NCBI GenBank assembly: GCA_035293985.1
Contig: DATGLS010000052.1
Coordinates: 124,001 to 188,000, forward strand
Source of the DNA: JAVDCA01 sp035293985
GTDB lineage: Bacteria > Pseudomonadota > Alphaproteobacteria > Rhizobiales > Xanthobacteraceae
Reading direction: 5' to 3'
Length of the DNA stretch: 64,000 bases
A program made the position numbers and the translations under genes. The notes under the pieces are model-generated. The model saw only the letters and a program-made list of their open reading frames with translations, searched no databases and was not told the origin of the DNA. Shown here in pieces: positions 8,319 through 17,659 of the stretch. Numbering within the stretch: position 1 is the stretch's first letter; every line of letters starts with the position of its first letter.

Positions 8319-8497
8319 TCCTGCTCGATACGCAAGCCGCCGTCCGGCTTACCCTGGACGAGGGTCTCGGCCAGCAAAGCCAGAGAATTGTCGATCATGC
8401 TCTCGCGGACGACCAGCTCGCGATGAGCGCCATCAGTTTCTGGGAATTGGGGACGCTGATAGAGAAGCGAAGGCTACGCGCCGTCGACATCAATTGA
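8315..8497 (+). pseudogene. 3'-truncated VapC-like PIN-domain toxin
   Basis: The 60 encoded residues match only the N-terminal half of a PIN-domain ribonuclease, which normally has about 130. The first catalytic acid is present in ILLDTQAAVRLTL (Asp5), and so is the second acidic motif, SAISFWELGTLI. The frame then stops at 8497, before the third and fourth acidic residues and the last strands. The following 160 bases do not resume the domain in any frame I could recognise. Loss of the C-terminal acids should abolish nuclease activity. The GTG at 8315 overlaps the antitoxin stop. Confidence 0.75.
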
Positions 8498-8659
8498 AGC
8501 GCAAAGACGCGGAACAAATCAGCGCCTGGTCCAGGCATACACAGTCCGGTTGCGCACCGCCGCCGCGAAAATGATCCGTCCGGCGTTGTCTCGGACAGGA
8601 ACTTTGGCGCGCACAGCCCGTTGGGTCGTACATCCTGAACCACCGTCACGAATGACGTC

Positions 8660-9871
8660 GTGCGCCACACGTCTCGACCCAGTTCGGTGCCCAGGCTGAT
8701 ACCACACGGCCCGGCGACTACCCTGATGCTCGTGGTCTGGCTCGCGGCGCCGTCGCCGACGGCGCTTGCGCAGTCGGCCGCACCAGCCGCGCGGGCCCCT
8801 TCCGTGACGGTCGCACCCGTCGTGATCAAGGACGTCGCGCCGCCGCAGACCTTCGTCGGACGCGTGGTCGCGATCCAAGCGGTGCAGATCGTCCCGCGCG
8901 TCACCGCCTTCATCGAGGACGTGCCGGCCCAGCAGGGCCACGACGTGAAGGCCGGAGACGTCCTGTTTCGGCTCGAGCAGACGCAGTATGCGGCGGCCGT
9001 GCAGGCCGCCCAGGCGCAGCTCGCGTCGGCGAACGCCGCGCTGCGTCAGTCCGAGCTCAACTACCAGCGGGTTTCGACGCTGCAGCAAAGGAGCGTCGAG
9101 ACCCAGGCCAATCTCGACCAGGCGCAGGCGAGCCGCGATCAAAACCAGGCCAGCGTACAAGCCGCGAAAGCGAACCTCGACCAGGCCAATCTCAACCTGA
9201 GCTACACCACCCTCACCTCGCCGATCGACGGCCGGATCGGCGCCGTCAGCCTCACCAAAGGCAACCTGGTGACGCCGAGCACGCCGGCACTCGCCACTGT
9301 CAACCAGCTCGATCCGATCCGGGTCGTTTTTTCCGTGAGTGCCGCGCGCGTCGTCGCCGCCCAGCAACGCACCGGCACCAGCGCGGCGCACCTCGCAAAA
9401 GGGCTCAATGTCAACCTGCTGCTCGCCGATGGCTCGCGCTACGGCGAGACCGGCAGCATCGCGTTTCTCGGCAACGAGGTCGATCGCGCCACGGGCACGG
9501 TCAGCGTCTACGCGGATTTTCCCAATCCGCAGGAACTACTGCTGCCGGGGGCTTTCGTGACGGTCGAGGTGAGCCGTGCAACGCCGCAACCGCGCCCGGT
9601 GGTCCCGGTGGCCGCCGTGCAGACGCAGCAATCCGGCAGCTTCGTGCTCACCGTCGGCGCGGACAACAAGGTGTCACAGCAGGCAGTGCAGCTCGGCCAG
9701 CAAATCGGGCAGGACTTCATCGTCAACAGCGGACTTACCGGCGGCGAACGCGTCATCATCGAGGGCGTGCAGAAGGTGCATCCCGGCGAGACCGTCAATC
9801 CGACGACCGCACCAAGCGAACCGGCGCAGGGCGGCGCGACCGGCGCCGGCCAGAACCAGTCGGGCCGCTGA
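8660..9871 (+). CDS. RND efflux periplasmic adaptor subunit (AcrA/MexE-like)
   Basis: A 403-residue membrane-fusion protein of a tripartite drug efflux pump. The N-terminus has a hydrophobic segment ending in PTALAQ, a probable signal peptide. The lipoyl half-motifs, the long helical hairpin (about residues 110-185, rich in Gln/Ala: AAAVQAAQAQLASANAAL) and the closing lipoyl half TSPIDGRIGAVSLTKGNLV are all visible. No lipobox cysteine is seen, so it may not be a lipoprotein. The GTG at 8660 keeps arginines ahead of the hydrophobic core; an ATG at 8726 would give a shorter leader. Its TGA overlaps the ATG of the pump gene (TGATG). Confidence 0.9.
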   Translation: MRHTSRPSSVPRLIPHGPATTLMLVVWLAAPSPTALAQSAAPAARAPSVTVAPVVIKDVAPPQTFVGRVVAIQAVQIVPRVTAFIEDVPAQQGHDVKAGDVLFRLEQTQYAAAVQAAQAQLASANAALRQSELNYQRVSTLQQRSVETQANLDQAQASRDQNQASVQAAKANLDQANLNLSYTTLTSPIDGRIGAVSLTKGNLVTPSTPALATVNQLDPIRVVFSVSAARVVAAQQRTGTSAAHLAKGLNVNLLLADGSRYGETGSIAFLGNEVDRATGTVSVYADFPNPQELLLPGAFVTVEVSRATPQPRPVVPVAAVQTQQSGSFVLTVGADNKVSQQAVQLGQQIGQDFIVNSGLTGGERVIIEGVQKVHPGETVNPTTAPSEPAQGGATGAGQNQSGR

Positions 9872-12800
9872 TGCCGACGCTGTCGACCTTCTTCATCCAT
9901 CGCCCGAACTTCGCAATCGTCATTTCGGTGGTCATCACGCTCGCCGGCCTGCTCGGGCTCTCGGCCATGCCAGTCGCGCAATATCCGAACCTGACGCCGC
10001 CGCAGATCACCATCACGGCCACTTATCCGGGCGCCAGCGCCGCGACGCTGATGAATGCCGTCGCGCAGCCGATCGAGGAGCAGGTCAACGGCGTCCCCGA
10101 CATGATTTACATGCAGAGCACCAGCTCGAGCTCGGGGCAGTACAGCCTGGTGGTGACGTTCGCGAACGGCTCCGACCCGAACATCGACCAGGTGAACGTG
10201 CAGAACCGGGTGCAGCTCGCCCTGCCGCTGCTGCCGACCGAGGTGCAGCAGGAGGGCCTCTCGGTGCGCGCCGCCACTAGCAACTTCGTGCTCGCCGTCA
10301 ACCTGTTCTCGCCCGACAACCGCTACGATCAGGTGTTCATCTCGAACTACACCTACATGCAGCTCGAGCAGCCGATCGCCCGCACGCCCGGCGTCGGACA
10401 GACCAACATCTTCGGCGAGCGCATGTATGCGATGCGCATCTGGCTCGATCCGGTGCGCATGACGGCGCTCAGCATCAATGCGGCCGACGTGATGACGGCG
10501 ATCCAGGCGCAGAACGTTCAGGCCGCCGCCGGTCAGATCGGCGCGCCGCCGACGACGGGAAACCAGCAACAGCAGCTCACGGTGCTCGCGCCGGGCACGC
10601 TGAGCAGCGTTTCCGCGTTCGAGAAGATCGTGGTGCGTACCAATCCGGACGGCGGCGTGGTGCGGATCGGCGACATCGCCCGCGTCGAGCTGGGCGCGCA
10701 CACATATGCCTCGTCCTCGGCGCTCGACGGGCGGCCGTCGGCGACGCTCGCCATCTACCAGACGCCGAGCGCGAACGCGCTCGCGGTCGCGAGCTCGGTC
10801 GAGCAGCAGATGCAGACGCTTGCCAACGATTTTCCGCCAGGGCTGAGCTACGAGATCGTCTATAACGCCACCAATTTCGTGCGCGCGAACATTGCCGAGA
10901 TCCTGCAGACGCTCGCGATCACGCTCGCGCTCGTGGTCGCCGTGGTCTACCTGTTTCTGCAGGACTGGCGCGCGACGCTCATCCCGACCATCGCGATCCC
11001 GGTGTCGCTCATCGGCGTGTTCGCGATCCTCTACCTGCTCGGCTACTCGGCCAACACGGTCGACCTGTTCGCGATCGTGCTGGCGATCACGCTCGTGGTG
11101 GACGACGCGATCGTCGTGGTCGAGAACGTCACGCGCCATCTCGAGGAGAATCCCGAGCGCCCGCTCGCCGAGGCCACCGAGCAGGCCATGCGCGAGATCA
11201 CCGGCCCGGTGATCGCGACCACCCTGGTCCTGGTCGCGGTGTTCGCGCCGGTCGGGTTCATCTCCGGCATCACGGGGGCGCTCTATCGTCAGTTCGCCGT
11301 GACCATCTCGGTTGCGATCTGCATCTCCGGCATCAACGCGCTCACGCTGAGCCCGGCGCTGTGCGTGCTGATGCTTCGGCCGCCACGGCGGGCGCGCTTC
11401 TTCGCCTTCCGCTGGTTCAACCGCGGTTTTGACGTCGCGCGCGACATCTACGTGAGGACCGTCTCGATCCTGTCGCGCTGGCTGGTCATCGCCGCAGCCG
11501 GGACGGTCGCCGCGTTCGCGCTCGCCTACCTGGCGTTGCGCGCGACGCCGATCGCGTTCCTGCCGAACGAAGACCAGGGCTACTTCTTCGTCGACGTGCG
11601 CACGCCGGCCGGCGCCTCGCTCGAGCGCACGCAAGCCGTCATCGATCAGGTCGGCCGCATCGCCCGGGCGACGCCCGGGGTCGCGCACTCGATCGAGCTC
11701 GGCGGGTTCAGCCTGGTCTCCGGCTCGCGCGGCGCCAACGCCGCCTCGGTGATCGTGATCATGCGGCCGTGGGACGAGCGCGGCCCCGAGGAGACCATTC
11801 CGGCAGTCATCGCCAAGCTTCAGCCGCGGTTCAATGCCTTGCCGGCGGCGCTCATCAACAGCTTCAGTCCGCCGGCGATTTCCGGCATCAGCGCGGCGGG
11901 CGGCATCAACATCGCGCTCGAGGCGCGGCGCGGGCAATCGATCCAGGAGCTCGCGGCGGCCGCGCGGGGCCTGATCTACGCCGCCAACCAGGACCCCAAC
12001 CTCGGCAACGTGTTCACCGGGTTCGCGGCGGACGTGCCGCAGATCATGGTCGACGTCGATGTCACGCACGCCGCCCTGCTCGGCGTCACGCCGCTCGCCA
12101 TCTACCAGACGCTGCAGGCGAACCTCGGCGGGCAGTTCGTCAATCACTTCAACTACCAGAACTTCGTGTTCCAGGTCGTGGTGCAGAGCGAGGCGCAGTT
12201 CCGCCAGAAGGTCACCGACATCAATGAGCTCTATGTGCGCAGCTCGGGCGGCGCGATGGTGCCGATCCAGGGGCTCATCAACGTCACTACGATCCAGGGC
12301 GCCGACGCAATCAATGCGTATAATCTCTATCCGGCCGTGCTGATCAACGGGGCGGCGCGACCGGGGCGAAGCTCCGGCCAGGCGATGGCGGCGATGGAAG
12401 CGATAGCGGCCAAGCAGCTTCCGGCCGGCTTCGGCATCGACTGGACCGGCATCTCGTATCAGGAGCGCCTGTCGAGCGGCCAGGAAGCCTCGGCTTTCCT
12501 GTTCGCGGTGGTCTTCTCCTTTCTCTTCCTCGTAGCACTTTACGAAAGCTGGATGCTGCCGCTGTCGGTGATGCTCCCGGTCGCGTTCGCATCGCTCGGC
12601 GGGCTCGCGGCCCTGCTGGTTCGCGCCGCGCAGCTCGACGTCTACGGCCAGATCGGGCTCGTCCTGCTGATCGGGCTGGCCGCCAAGAACGCCATCCTGA
12701 TCGTCGAGTTCGCCAAGGATCGTTTGGAGCGCGGCGGCACGACGCTGACGGCTGCCGCGCAGGAGGGCGCGCGGGCTCGCTACCGGCCGGTGATGATGAC

Positions 12801-13032
12801 GGCGCTCGCCTTCATCGTCGGCGTGGTGCCGCTGGTCATCGCGACCGGCGCCGGCGCCGGCGCGCGCCAGTCGATCGGCACCACGGTTTTCGGCGGCATG
12901 CTGCTGGCGAGCTTCATCGGCGTGCTGTTCGTGCCGCCGCTCTTCGTCGGCTTCGAGCGCCTTGGCGAAGCAGCGCTTCGCCTCATCCGCCGGCGAGCGC
13001 CGTCGCGGCCGTCCCCGCCAAGCGGCCGCTAG
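9871..13032 (+). CDS. RND multidrug efflux transporter permease (AcrB/MexF-like)
   Basis: A 1053-residue inner-membrane proton/drug antiporter, full length for the HAE1 family. It starts with the family N-terminus STFFIHRPNFAIVISVVITL. Two repeats of one plus five or six membrane helices flank two large periplasmic domains. The proton-relay aspartates are present in TLVVDDAIVVVENV near residue 410, and the second bundle contains GLAAKNAILIVEFAK near residue 935. It pairs with the upstream adaptor. No outer-membrane TolC-type gene or TetR repressor adjoins the operon, so the outer channel must be encoded elsewhere. Confidence 0.95.
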   Translation: MPTLSTFFIHRPNFAIVISVVITLAGLLGLSAMPVAQYPNLTPPQITITATYPGASAATLMNAVAQPIEEQVNGVPDMIYMQSTSSSSGQYSLVVTFANGSDPNIDQVNVQNRVQLALPLLPTEVQQEGLSVRAATSNFVLAVNLFSPDNRYDQVFISNYTYMQLEQPIARTPGVGQTNIFGERMYAMRIWLDPVRMTALSINAADVMTAIQAQNVQAAAGQIGAPPTTGNQQQQLTVLAPGTLSSVSAFEKIVVRTNPDGGVVRIGDIARVELGAHTYASSSALDGRPSATLAIYQTPSANALAVASSVEQQMQTLANDFPPGLSYEIVYNATNFVRANIAEILQTLAITLALVVAVVYLFLQDWRATLIPTIAIPVSLIGVFAILYLLGYSANTVDLFAIVLAITLVVDDAIVVVENVTRHLEENPERPLAEATEQAMREITGPVIATTLVLVAVFAPVGFISGITGALYRQFAVTISVAICISGINALTLSPALCVLMLRPPRRARFFAFRWFNRGFDVARDIYVRTVSILSRWLVIAAAGTVAAFALAYLALRATPIAFLPNEDQGYFFVDVRTPAGASLERTQAVIDQVGRIARATPGVAHSIELGGFSLVSGSRGANAASVIVIMRPWDERGPEETIPAVIAKLQPRFNALPAALINSFSPPAISGISAAGGINIALEARRGQSIQELAAAARGLIYAANQDPNLGNVFTGFAADVPQIMVDVDVTHAALLGVTPLAIYQTLQANLGGQFVNHFNYQNFVFQVVVQSEAQFRQKVTDINELYVRSSGGAMVPIQGLINVTTIQGADAINAYNLYPAVLINGAARPGRSSGQAMAAMEAIAAKQLPAGFGIDWTGISYQERLSSGQEASAFLFAVVFSFLFLVALYESWMLPLSVMLPVAFASLGGLAALLVRAAQLDVYGQIGLVLLIGLAAKNAILIVEFAKDRLERGGTTLTAAAQEGARARYRPVMMTALAFIVGVVPLVIATGAGAGARQSIGTTVFGGMLLASFIGVLFVPPLFVGFERLGEAALRLIRRRAPSRPSPPSGR

Positions 13033-13153
13033 GCACGCGACCGCTGCACATCCGCACGGACCCGCGGCTCCAAACCACAAGGATGTTGCAACCCGCCGGG
13101 CTCCCGGGCATTGTGCCCCGGCATCAGGCGCACCAGCCCAGACGGATGTTCGC

Positions 13154-14785
13154 GTGGGGACCGCATTGGGTCAGCACCAAGATCAGCAAAAATATAAGGT
13201 GCTCATGCTCTATCCGCTGTTCGTCGCGGATACGTTCTGGAGCTTCGCCGAATCCTGCAAGATGACGGGCGCGCGCCGCCCCGCGGCACCGCTCGGCCTG
13301 ATCACCGTCGCCGCCATGCTGCCGGCACATTGGACGGTGCGGCTCATCGACTGCAACACGGAAGAATTCGACGATGCCGACCTCGCCTGGGCCGACGTGG
13401 TCTTCACCGGCGGCATGTTGCCGCAACAGGCCGACACGCTGCGCCTGATCGAGTTGTGCCGCGCGCGCGGCACGCCGGTGGTGGTGGGCGGGCCGGACGC
13501 GACCTCGAGCCCGCATGTCTATGCGGCGGCCGATTTTCGCGTGCTCGGCGAGGCCGAGGGGGTCCTCCATGATTTCATCGCGGCCTGGGAAAGCGGCGCA
13601 CGCACCGGCGTTTTCACGGCGCCCAAGTTCCAAGCGGACGTGACCAAGACGCCGATCCCGCGCTACGACCTGCTCAAGCTCGACAGTTACATCTATGCCA
13701 GCGTGCAGTATTCGCGTGGTTGCCCGTTCACCTGCGAGTTCTGCGACATCATCGAGCTCTACGGCCGCGCGCCGCGCACCAAGACGACGCCGCAACTGCT
13801 CGCCGAGCTCGACGCGCTCTATGCGCTCGGCTGGCGCGGCCACGTCGATTTCGTCGACGACAATTTCATCGGCAACAAGAAGGCGCTCAAGCTCTTTTTG
13901 CCACACCTCGCCGAGTGGCAGCGCGCGCACGGCCAGCCGTTCGAGTTCTCGACCGAGGCCTCGCTCAATCTCGCCGACGATCAGCCGCTGCTCGAGATGA
14001 TGAAGGCCGCCAACTTCTTCGCCGTGTTCGTCGGCATCGAGAGCCCGGATCCGGAATCGCTCGCCGCGATGAAGAAGAAGCAGAATACGCGGCGCGACAT
14101 CGTCGAAAGCGTGCACACGATCTACCGCGCCGGCATGTTCGTGATCGCCGGCTTCATCGTCGGGTTCGACAGCGAGAAGGTGTCGGTCGCCGAAGCGATG
14201 ATCGAGTTCATCGAGGCGTCGGCGATCCCGGTCTGCATGGTCGGCCTGCTCTACGCGCTGCCCAACACCCAGCTCACGCGGCGGCTCGCGCGCGAGGGCC
14301 GGCTGCATGCCGGCCACGACATCGCGGCGACGACTGGCGGCGACCAGTGCTCCACCGGGCTCAACTTCGACACGCTGCGGCCGCTGCGCGACGTCCTGGT
14401 CGATTACCGACGTGTCCTCGAAAGCATCTACGAGCCCGCCGCCTATGCGGCGCGGCTCGACCGGCTCGTCGGCCTGCTCGACCGCTCGGACCGTCCGCGC
14501 GACCTGCCCGAGGGCGATCGACGCAGCAAGCTCGCCGCGCTCGAAACCATGCACCGGATCGTCACCGCGATCCCGCAGGCGCGCGAGCCGTTCTGGCGCA
14601 CCTTCATGAGCTGCGCCAAGCAGAACCCGGCGGCCACGCGCATCATCGTCTTCCTGCTGATGCTCTACCTGCATCTCGGCCCGTTCTCGCGCCAGGTCAT
14701 GGCCGCGATCGACCGGCGGATCGCCGAGATCGACGGCGCGGCACCGGTCGCCGCGAGCGCGCTCGCGGTGACGGAAACGGCGTGA
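13154..14785 (+). CDS. B12-binding-domain radical SAM protein (DUF4070-like)
   Basis: About 543 residues. The N-terminal cobalamin-binding-like Rossmann domain (about 15-145) starts KVLMLYPLFVADTFWS. A radical SAM barrel follows, with its [4Fe-4S] motif CPFTCEFC at residues 190-197 (Cys190, Cys194, Cys197). The C-terminal extension resembles the DUF4070 type found in the hopanoid methylase HpnP and many uncharacterised relatives. The DxHxxGG B12 motif is not obvious, so cobalamin binding is uncertain. I prefer the GTG at 13154 because an ATG at 13205 would cut the first strand. No hopanoid genes are nearby. The substrate is unknown. Confidence 0.8.
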   Translation: MGTALGQHQDQQKYKVLMLYPLFVADTFWSFAESCKMTGARRPAAPLGLITVAAMLPAHWTVRLIDCNTEEFDDADLAWADVVFTGGMLPQQADTLRLIELCRARGTPVVVGGPDATSSPHVYAAADFRVLGEAEGVLHDFIAAWESGARTGVFTAPKFQADVTKTPIPRYDLLKLDSYIYASVQYSRGCPFTCEFCDIIELYGRAPRTKTTPQLLAELDALYALGWRGHVDFVDDNFIGNKKALKLFLPHLAEWQRAHGQPFEFSTEASLNLADDQPLLEMMKAANFFAVFVGIESPDPESLAAMKKKQNTRRDIVESVHTIYRAGMFVIAGFIVGFDSEKVSVAEAMIEFIEASAIPVCMVGLLYALPNTQLTRRLAREGRLHAGHDIAATTGGDQCSTGLNFDTLRPLRDVLVDYRRVLESIYEPAAYAARLDRLVGLLDRSDRPRDLPEGDRRSKLAALETMHRIVTAIPQAREPFWRTFMSCAKQNPAATRIIVFLLMLYLHLGPFSRQVMAAIDRRIAEIDGAAPVAASALAVTETA

Positions 14786-14828
14786 GCTGAGACTCTCAAA
14801 TAGTTCGCACGCGAGGTGAGCAAGGCGG

Positions 14829-14877
14829 CCGCGCTCCTTCTCCCCCTTTAAGGTCCCTTCAGGCGGAGAGGGGCGCC
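14829..14877. repeat. Degenerate family C hairpin downstream of the radical SAM gene
   Basis: GCCGCGCTCCTTCTCCCC and GGCGGAGAGGGGCGCC form an imperfect stem like those at 4126-4167 and 53643-53690. It sits between the radical SAM gene and the next binding-protein gene and may act as a terminator. Confidence 0.4.
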
Positions 14878-15002
14878 ATGTCAGTGCTCACCTCGCATGT
14901 GTTCACCCGTCAGCGCAACGCCCGTGGCAACGCCTATCACATGATGTTAGCCTGATCGCCTCGCCACGCATCGCGCTTTCGCATCACGCCATGAGGAACC
15001 CC

Positions 15003-16010
15003 ATGCTCGATCGCCGTCGTGTCGTCCAAGGCGGCCTCGCCGCCGTGGGCTCGCTTTCCCTCGCCGCGCGGCGCGCCGGCGCCCAGCCGAAGGCGCCGGT
15101 TAAGATCCGTTACAACGAGGTGGTGCGCTCGACGCTTTACGCGCCCGCCTACGTGGCGATGAGCAAGGGCTACTTCGCCAAAGCCGGCCTCGACCTCACG
15201 ATGGCGACCGCGAACGGCGGCGACAAATGCATGGCCGCGCTGCTCTCCGGCGCGGCCGACATCGCGCTCATCGGCCCCGAGACGGCGATCTACGTGCAGA
15301 CCAGCGACTCGCCGACCAAGGCGCGCATCTTCTGCGGCCTGACCTCGACCGACGGTTTCATGCTGGTCGGGCGCGACAAGGCCGATCCTTTCGACTGGAA
15401 GGCGCTCAAGGGCAAGGAGGTCCTCGGCTTCCGCCCCGGCTCGACGCCCCTCCTCTTCCTCGAGGCGGCGCTGCGCCGGAACGGCATCGATCCAGACAAG
15501 GACGTGAAGCTCCTCAACAATATCGGCGTGCCGGCGCGCGTCGGCGCCTGGCTCGCGGGCCAGGGCCAGTATGGCATCTTCATCGAGCCCGACGCCTCGC
15601 AGCTCGAGCTCGACGGCAAGGCGCATTTCTGCGCCTCGGTCGGCGAGACGGTGGGCTTTGCCGACTACACCGCCTTCATGGCGACGGAAAAATACATCCA
15701 CGACAACCCGACGATCATCCAGAGCTGGACCGACGCGATCGCCGAGGCGATGAAGTGGACGGCCGCGGCGCCCGCCGCCGAGATCGCCGCGATCCTGCAG
15801 CAGTATTTCCCCGGCACCAACCCGAAGGCGATGGTCGCGGCCGCGCAGCGCTACCAGCGGCTCAAGATCTGGAAGAGCACGCCCGTGATCGAGCCGGCCG
15901 CGATCGAGAAGTTCGAGGACATTCTGGTGCAAGGCCACGTGCTCGATCCAGCCAAGCGGGTGAAGTACGCCGATCTCGTCGTCACGCAATTCGCCGACAA
16001 GGCGAAGTGA
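15003..16010 (+). CDS. ABC transporter substrate-binding protein, NMT1/SsuA type
   Basis: A 335-residue periplasmic binding protein of the NMT1/THI5-SsuA class. The N-terminus MLDRRRVVQGGLAAVGSL resembles a Tat leader, with cleavage plausible after ARRAGA. The mature protein begins with a strand and then the class motif APAYVAMSKGYFAKAGLDL, with GGDKCMAALLSGAADIAL and LKGKEVLGFRPGSTP downstream. An AGGAA lies just ahead of the ATG at 15003; an ATG at 14991 is also in frame. It overlaps the ATPase gene by four bases (GTGA). Ligands of the class include sulfonates, nitrate, pyrimidine precursors and aromatic acids; none can be assigned here. Confidence 0.88.
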   Translation: MLDRRRVVQGGLAAVGSLSLAARRAGAQPKAPVKIRYNEVVRSTLYAPAYVAMSKGYFAKAGLDLTMATANGGDKCMAALLSGAADIALIGPETAIYVQTSDSPTKARIFCGLTSTDGFMLVGRDKADPFDWKALKGKEVLGFRPGSTPLLFLEAALRRNGIDPDKDVKLLNNIGVPARVGAWLAGQGQYGIFIEPDASQLELDGKAHFCASVGETVGFADYTAFMATEKYIHDNPTIIQSWTDAIAEAMKWTAAAPAAEIAAILQQYFPGTNPKAMVAAAQRYQRLKIWKSTPVIEPAAIEKFEDILVQGHVLDPAKRVKYADLVVTQFADKAK

Positions 16011-16816
16011 TCGTGCCGCCTGCGGCTGCCGGCGCCCCGCCCAAGGTCGAGTTGCGCGACGTCGCGCTGCGCTATTTCGGCCGCGACGGCGAGACCGAGG
16101 CGCTCAAGGACATCTCGCTCAGGATGGCGGCGGGCGAGTTCGTCGCCATCATCGGCCAGAGCGGCTGCGGCAAGAGCACCCTCCTCTCGCTCATCTCCGG
16201 CATCCTGCGCCCGACCGGCGGCCAGGTGCTGATCGACGGCGCGCCGGTCGCCGGGCCGAGCCGCAAGGTCGGCTACATGCTGCAGCAGGATTACCTGTTC
16301 GAGTGGCGAACGATCCTCGACAACGCCCTGCTCGGCGCCGAGATCCAGGGCCTCGACATGGACAAGGCGCGCGCCCGCGCGACGACGCTGCTTACCCGCT
16401 ACGGCCTCGGCAAGTTTCTCGGGCGCCGGCCGCGCGAGCTTTCGGGCGGCATGCGCCAGCGCGTCGCCCTCGCGCGCACGCTCGTCACCGAGCCCGACAT
16501 CGTGCTCCTCGACGAGCCGTTCTCGGCGCTCGATTCGCAGACCCGCCTCGCGCTCGCGGACGAGGTCGCGGAAATCCTGCGCCGCGAGCGCAAGACCGCG
16601 ATCCTGGTGACGCACGACATCGGCGAGGCGGTGAGCATGGCCGAGCGCGTCGTGGTGCTCTCGCGCCGGCCCGGGCGGGTGAAATCCGACCGCTCGATTC
16701 AATTCGTCACGGCGGACGGCGCGCGGCCGGCGCCATTCGCGGCGCGCAACGCGCCCGAGTTCAACGGCTACTTCAACACGCTCTGGCAGGAGCTCGAGGT
16801 CCATGTCGAAGGTTGA
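16007..16816 (+). CDS. ABC transporter ATP-binding protein (SsuB/TauB-like)
   Basis: A 269-residue ATPase with every nucleotide-binding motif intact: Walker A GQSGCGKST (residues 50-58), Q-loop QQDYLF, signature LSGGMRQR, Walker B IVLLDEPFSALD and the H-loop VTHDIGEA. The class energises uptake of sulfonates, taurine, nitrate or related small anions. The start is a GTG overlapping the stop of the binding-protein gene, and its own 3' end overlaps the permease gene by 14 bases, so the three genes form one tightly coupled operon. Confidence 0.93.
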   Translation: MIVPPAAAGAPPKVELRDVALRYFGRDGETEALKDISLRMAAGEFVAIIGQSGCGKSTLLSLISGILRPTGGQVLIDGAPVAGPSRKVGYMLQQDYLFEWRTILDNALLGAEIQGLDMDKARARATTLLTRYGLGKFLGRRPRELSGGMRQRVALARTLVTEPDIVLLDEPFSALDSQTRLALADEVAEILRRERKTAILVTHDIGEAVSMAERVVVLSRRPGRVKSDRSIQFVTADGARPAPFAARNAPEFNGYFNTLWQELEVHVEG

Positions 16817-17645
16817 GACCGCCGCGTCCGTCGCGCCTTCCATCGGGGCGAGCCCCGAATACCGCGCGTGGCTCGCACGCGAGCAGCGCGATCGCCTCGC
16901 GGTGCGCGGCGCCCAGCTCGCCCTCCTCCTGATCGTCCTGGTGCTGTGGGAAGTCCTGCCGCGCGCGCAGATCATCAACCCGCTGTTCACCAGCTACCCG
17001 TCGGCGCTGTGGCCGACCTTCGTGTCGCTCATCAACTCGACGGCGCAGATGCCCGGCATCCTCTGGCACGCCGGCTCGACCGTGCTCGCGACCATCATTG
17101 GGTTCACCGCCGCGATGGCGCTCGGCACCGCGATCGCGGCGGCGCTGTGGTGGTGGCCCGGCCTCTATCGCGTGCTCGACCCCTACCTCGTGGTCGCCAA
17201 CGCCATGCCGAAAACCGCATTCGTGCCGATCTTCTACATCTGGCTCGGCGCCACCCTCTCGATCTACGGCATGTCGATCGCGATCTCGCTCTTCGTCACC
17301 GTGCTGATGATCTACAACGGCTTCCAGGGCACTGATCCGAACAAGGTCAAGCTGGCGCAGACCTTCGGCGCCAGCAAGGCGCAGGTCCTCGCCAAGGTCG
17401 TGCTGCCCGGCAGCGTGCCGACGCTGATCGCGGCGCTCAAGGTGAATGTGGGTCTATCGCTGGTCGGCGTCGTGGTCGGGGAATTTCAGTCCGCCAATCT
17501 CGGCCTCGGCTACCTGATCCAGTACGGCAGCCAGATCTTCAAGCTCAATATCGTGATGACCGCGATCACGATCCTCGCGATCGTCTCGTCGGCGATGTAT
17601 CTCGCGATCTCGTGGATCGAGGCCGCGGTGATGCGGCGGCGCTAG
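16803..17645 (+). CDS. ABC transporter permease (SsuC/TauC-like)
   Basis: A 280-residue inner-membrane permease with about six membrane helices, the first at residues 38-57 (LALLLIVLVLWEVLP region). The cytoplasmic EAA loop that docks on the ATPase reads FGASKAQVLAKVVLPGSVP near residue 190, followed by LIAALKVNVGLSLVGVVVGEF. It completes the three-gene importer. The preference of the transporter is not evident, but it is a different system from the second NMT1-type transporter at 46.6-49.3 kb. Confidence 0.92.
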   Translation: MSKVETAASVAPSIGASPEYRAWLAREQRDRLAVRGAQLALLLIVLVLWEVLPRAQIINPLFTSYPSALWPTFVSLINSTAQMPGILWHAGSTVLATIIGFTAAMALGTAIAAALWWWPGLYRVLDPYLVVANAMPKTAFVPIFYIWLGATLSIYGMSIAISLFVTVLMIYNGFQGTDPNKVKLAQTFGASKAQVLAKVVLPGSVPTLIAALKVNVGLSLVGVVVGEFQSANLGLGYLIQYGSQIFKLNIVMTAITILAIVSSAMYLAISWIEAAVMRRR

Positions 17646-17659
17646 CGACTGAGCCTACG

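Noticed and set aside
8498..8659. Possible continuation of the PIN toxin or another small gene
   Set aside because: None of the frames shows PIN motifs or a plausible start with a ribosome-binding site.
9508..13080. A minus-strand open frame of 1190 codons
   Set aside because: It is antisense to the RND pump gene. Its product is Arg/Asp/His-rich with no fold, as expected from a high-GC antisense frame.
13154..14785. Annotation as hopanoid C-2 methylase hpnP
   Set aside because: Shared DUF4070-type C-terminus, but no hopanoid genes nearby and no HpnP-specific feature I can verify.
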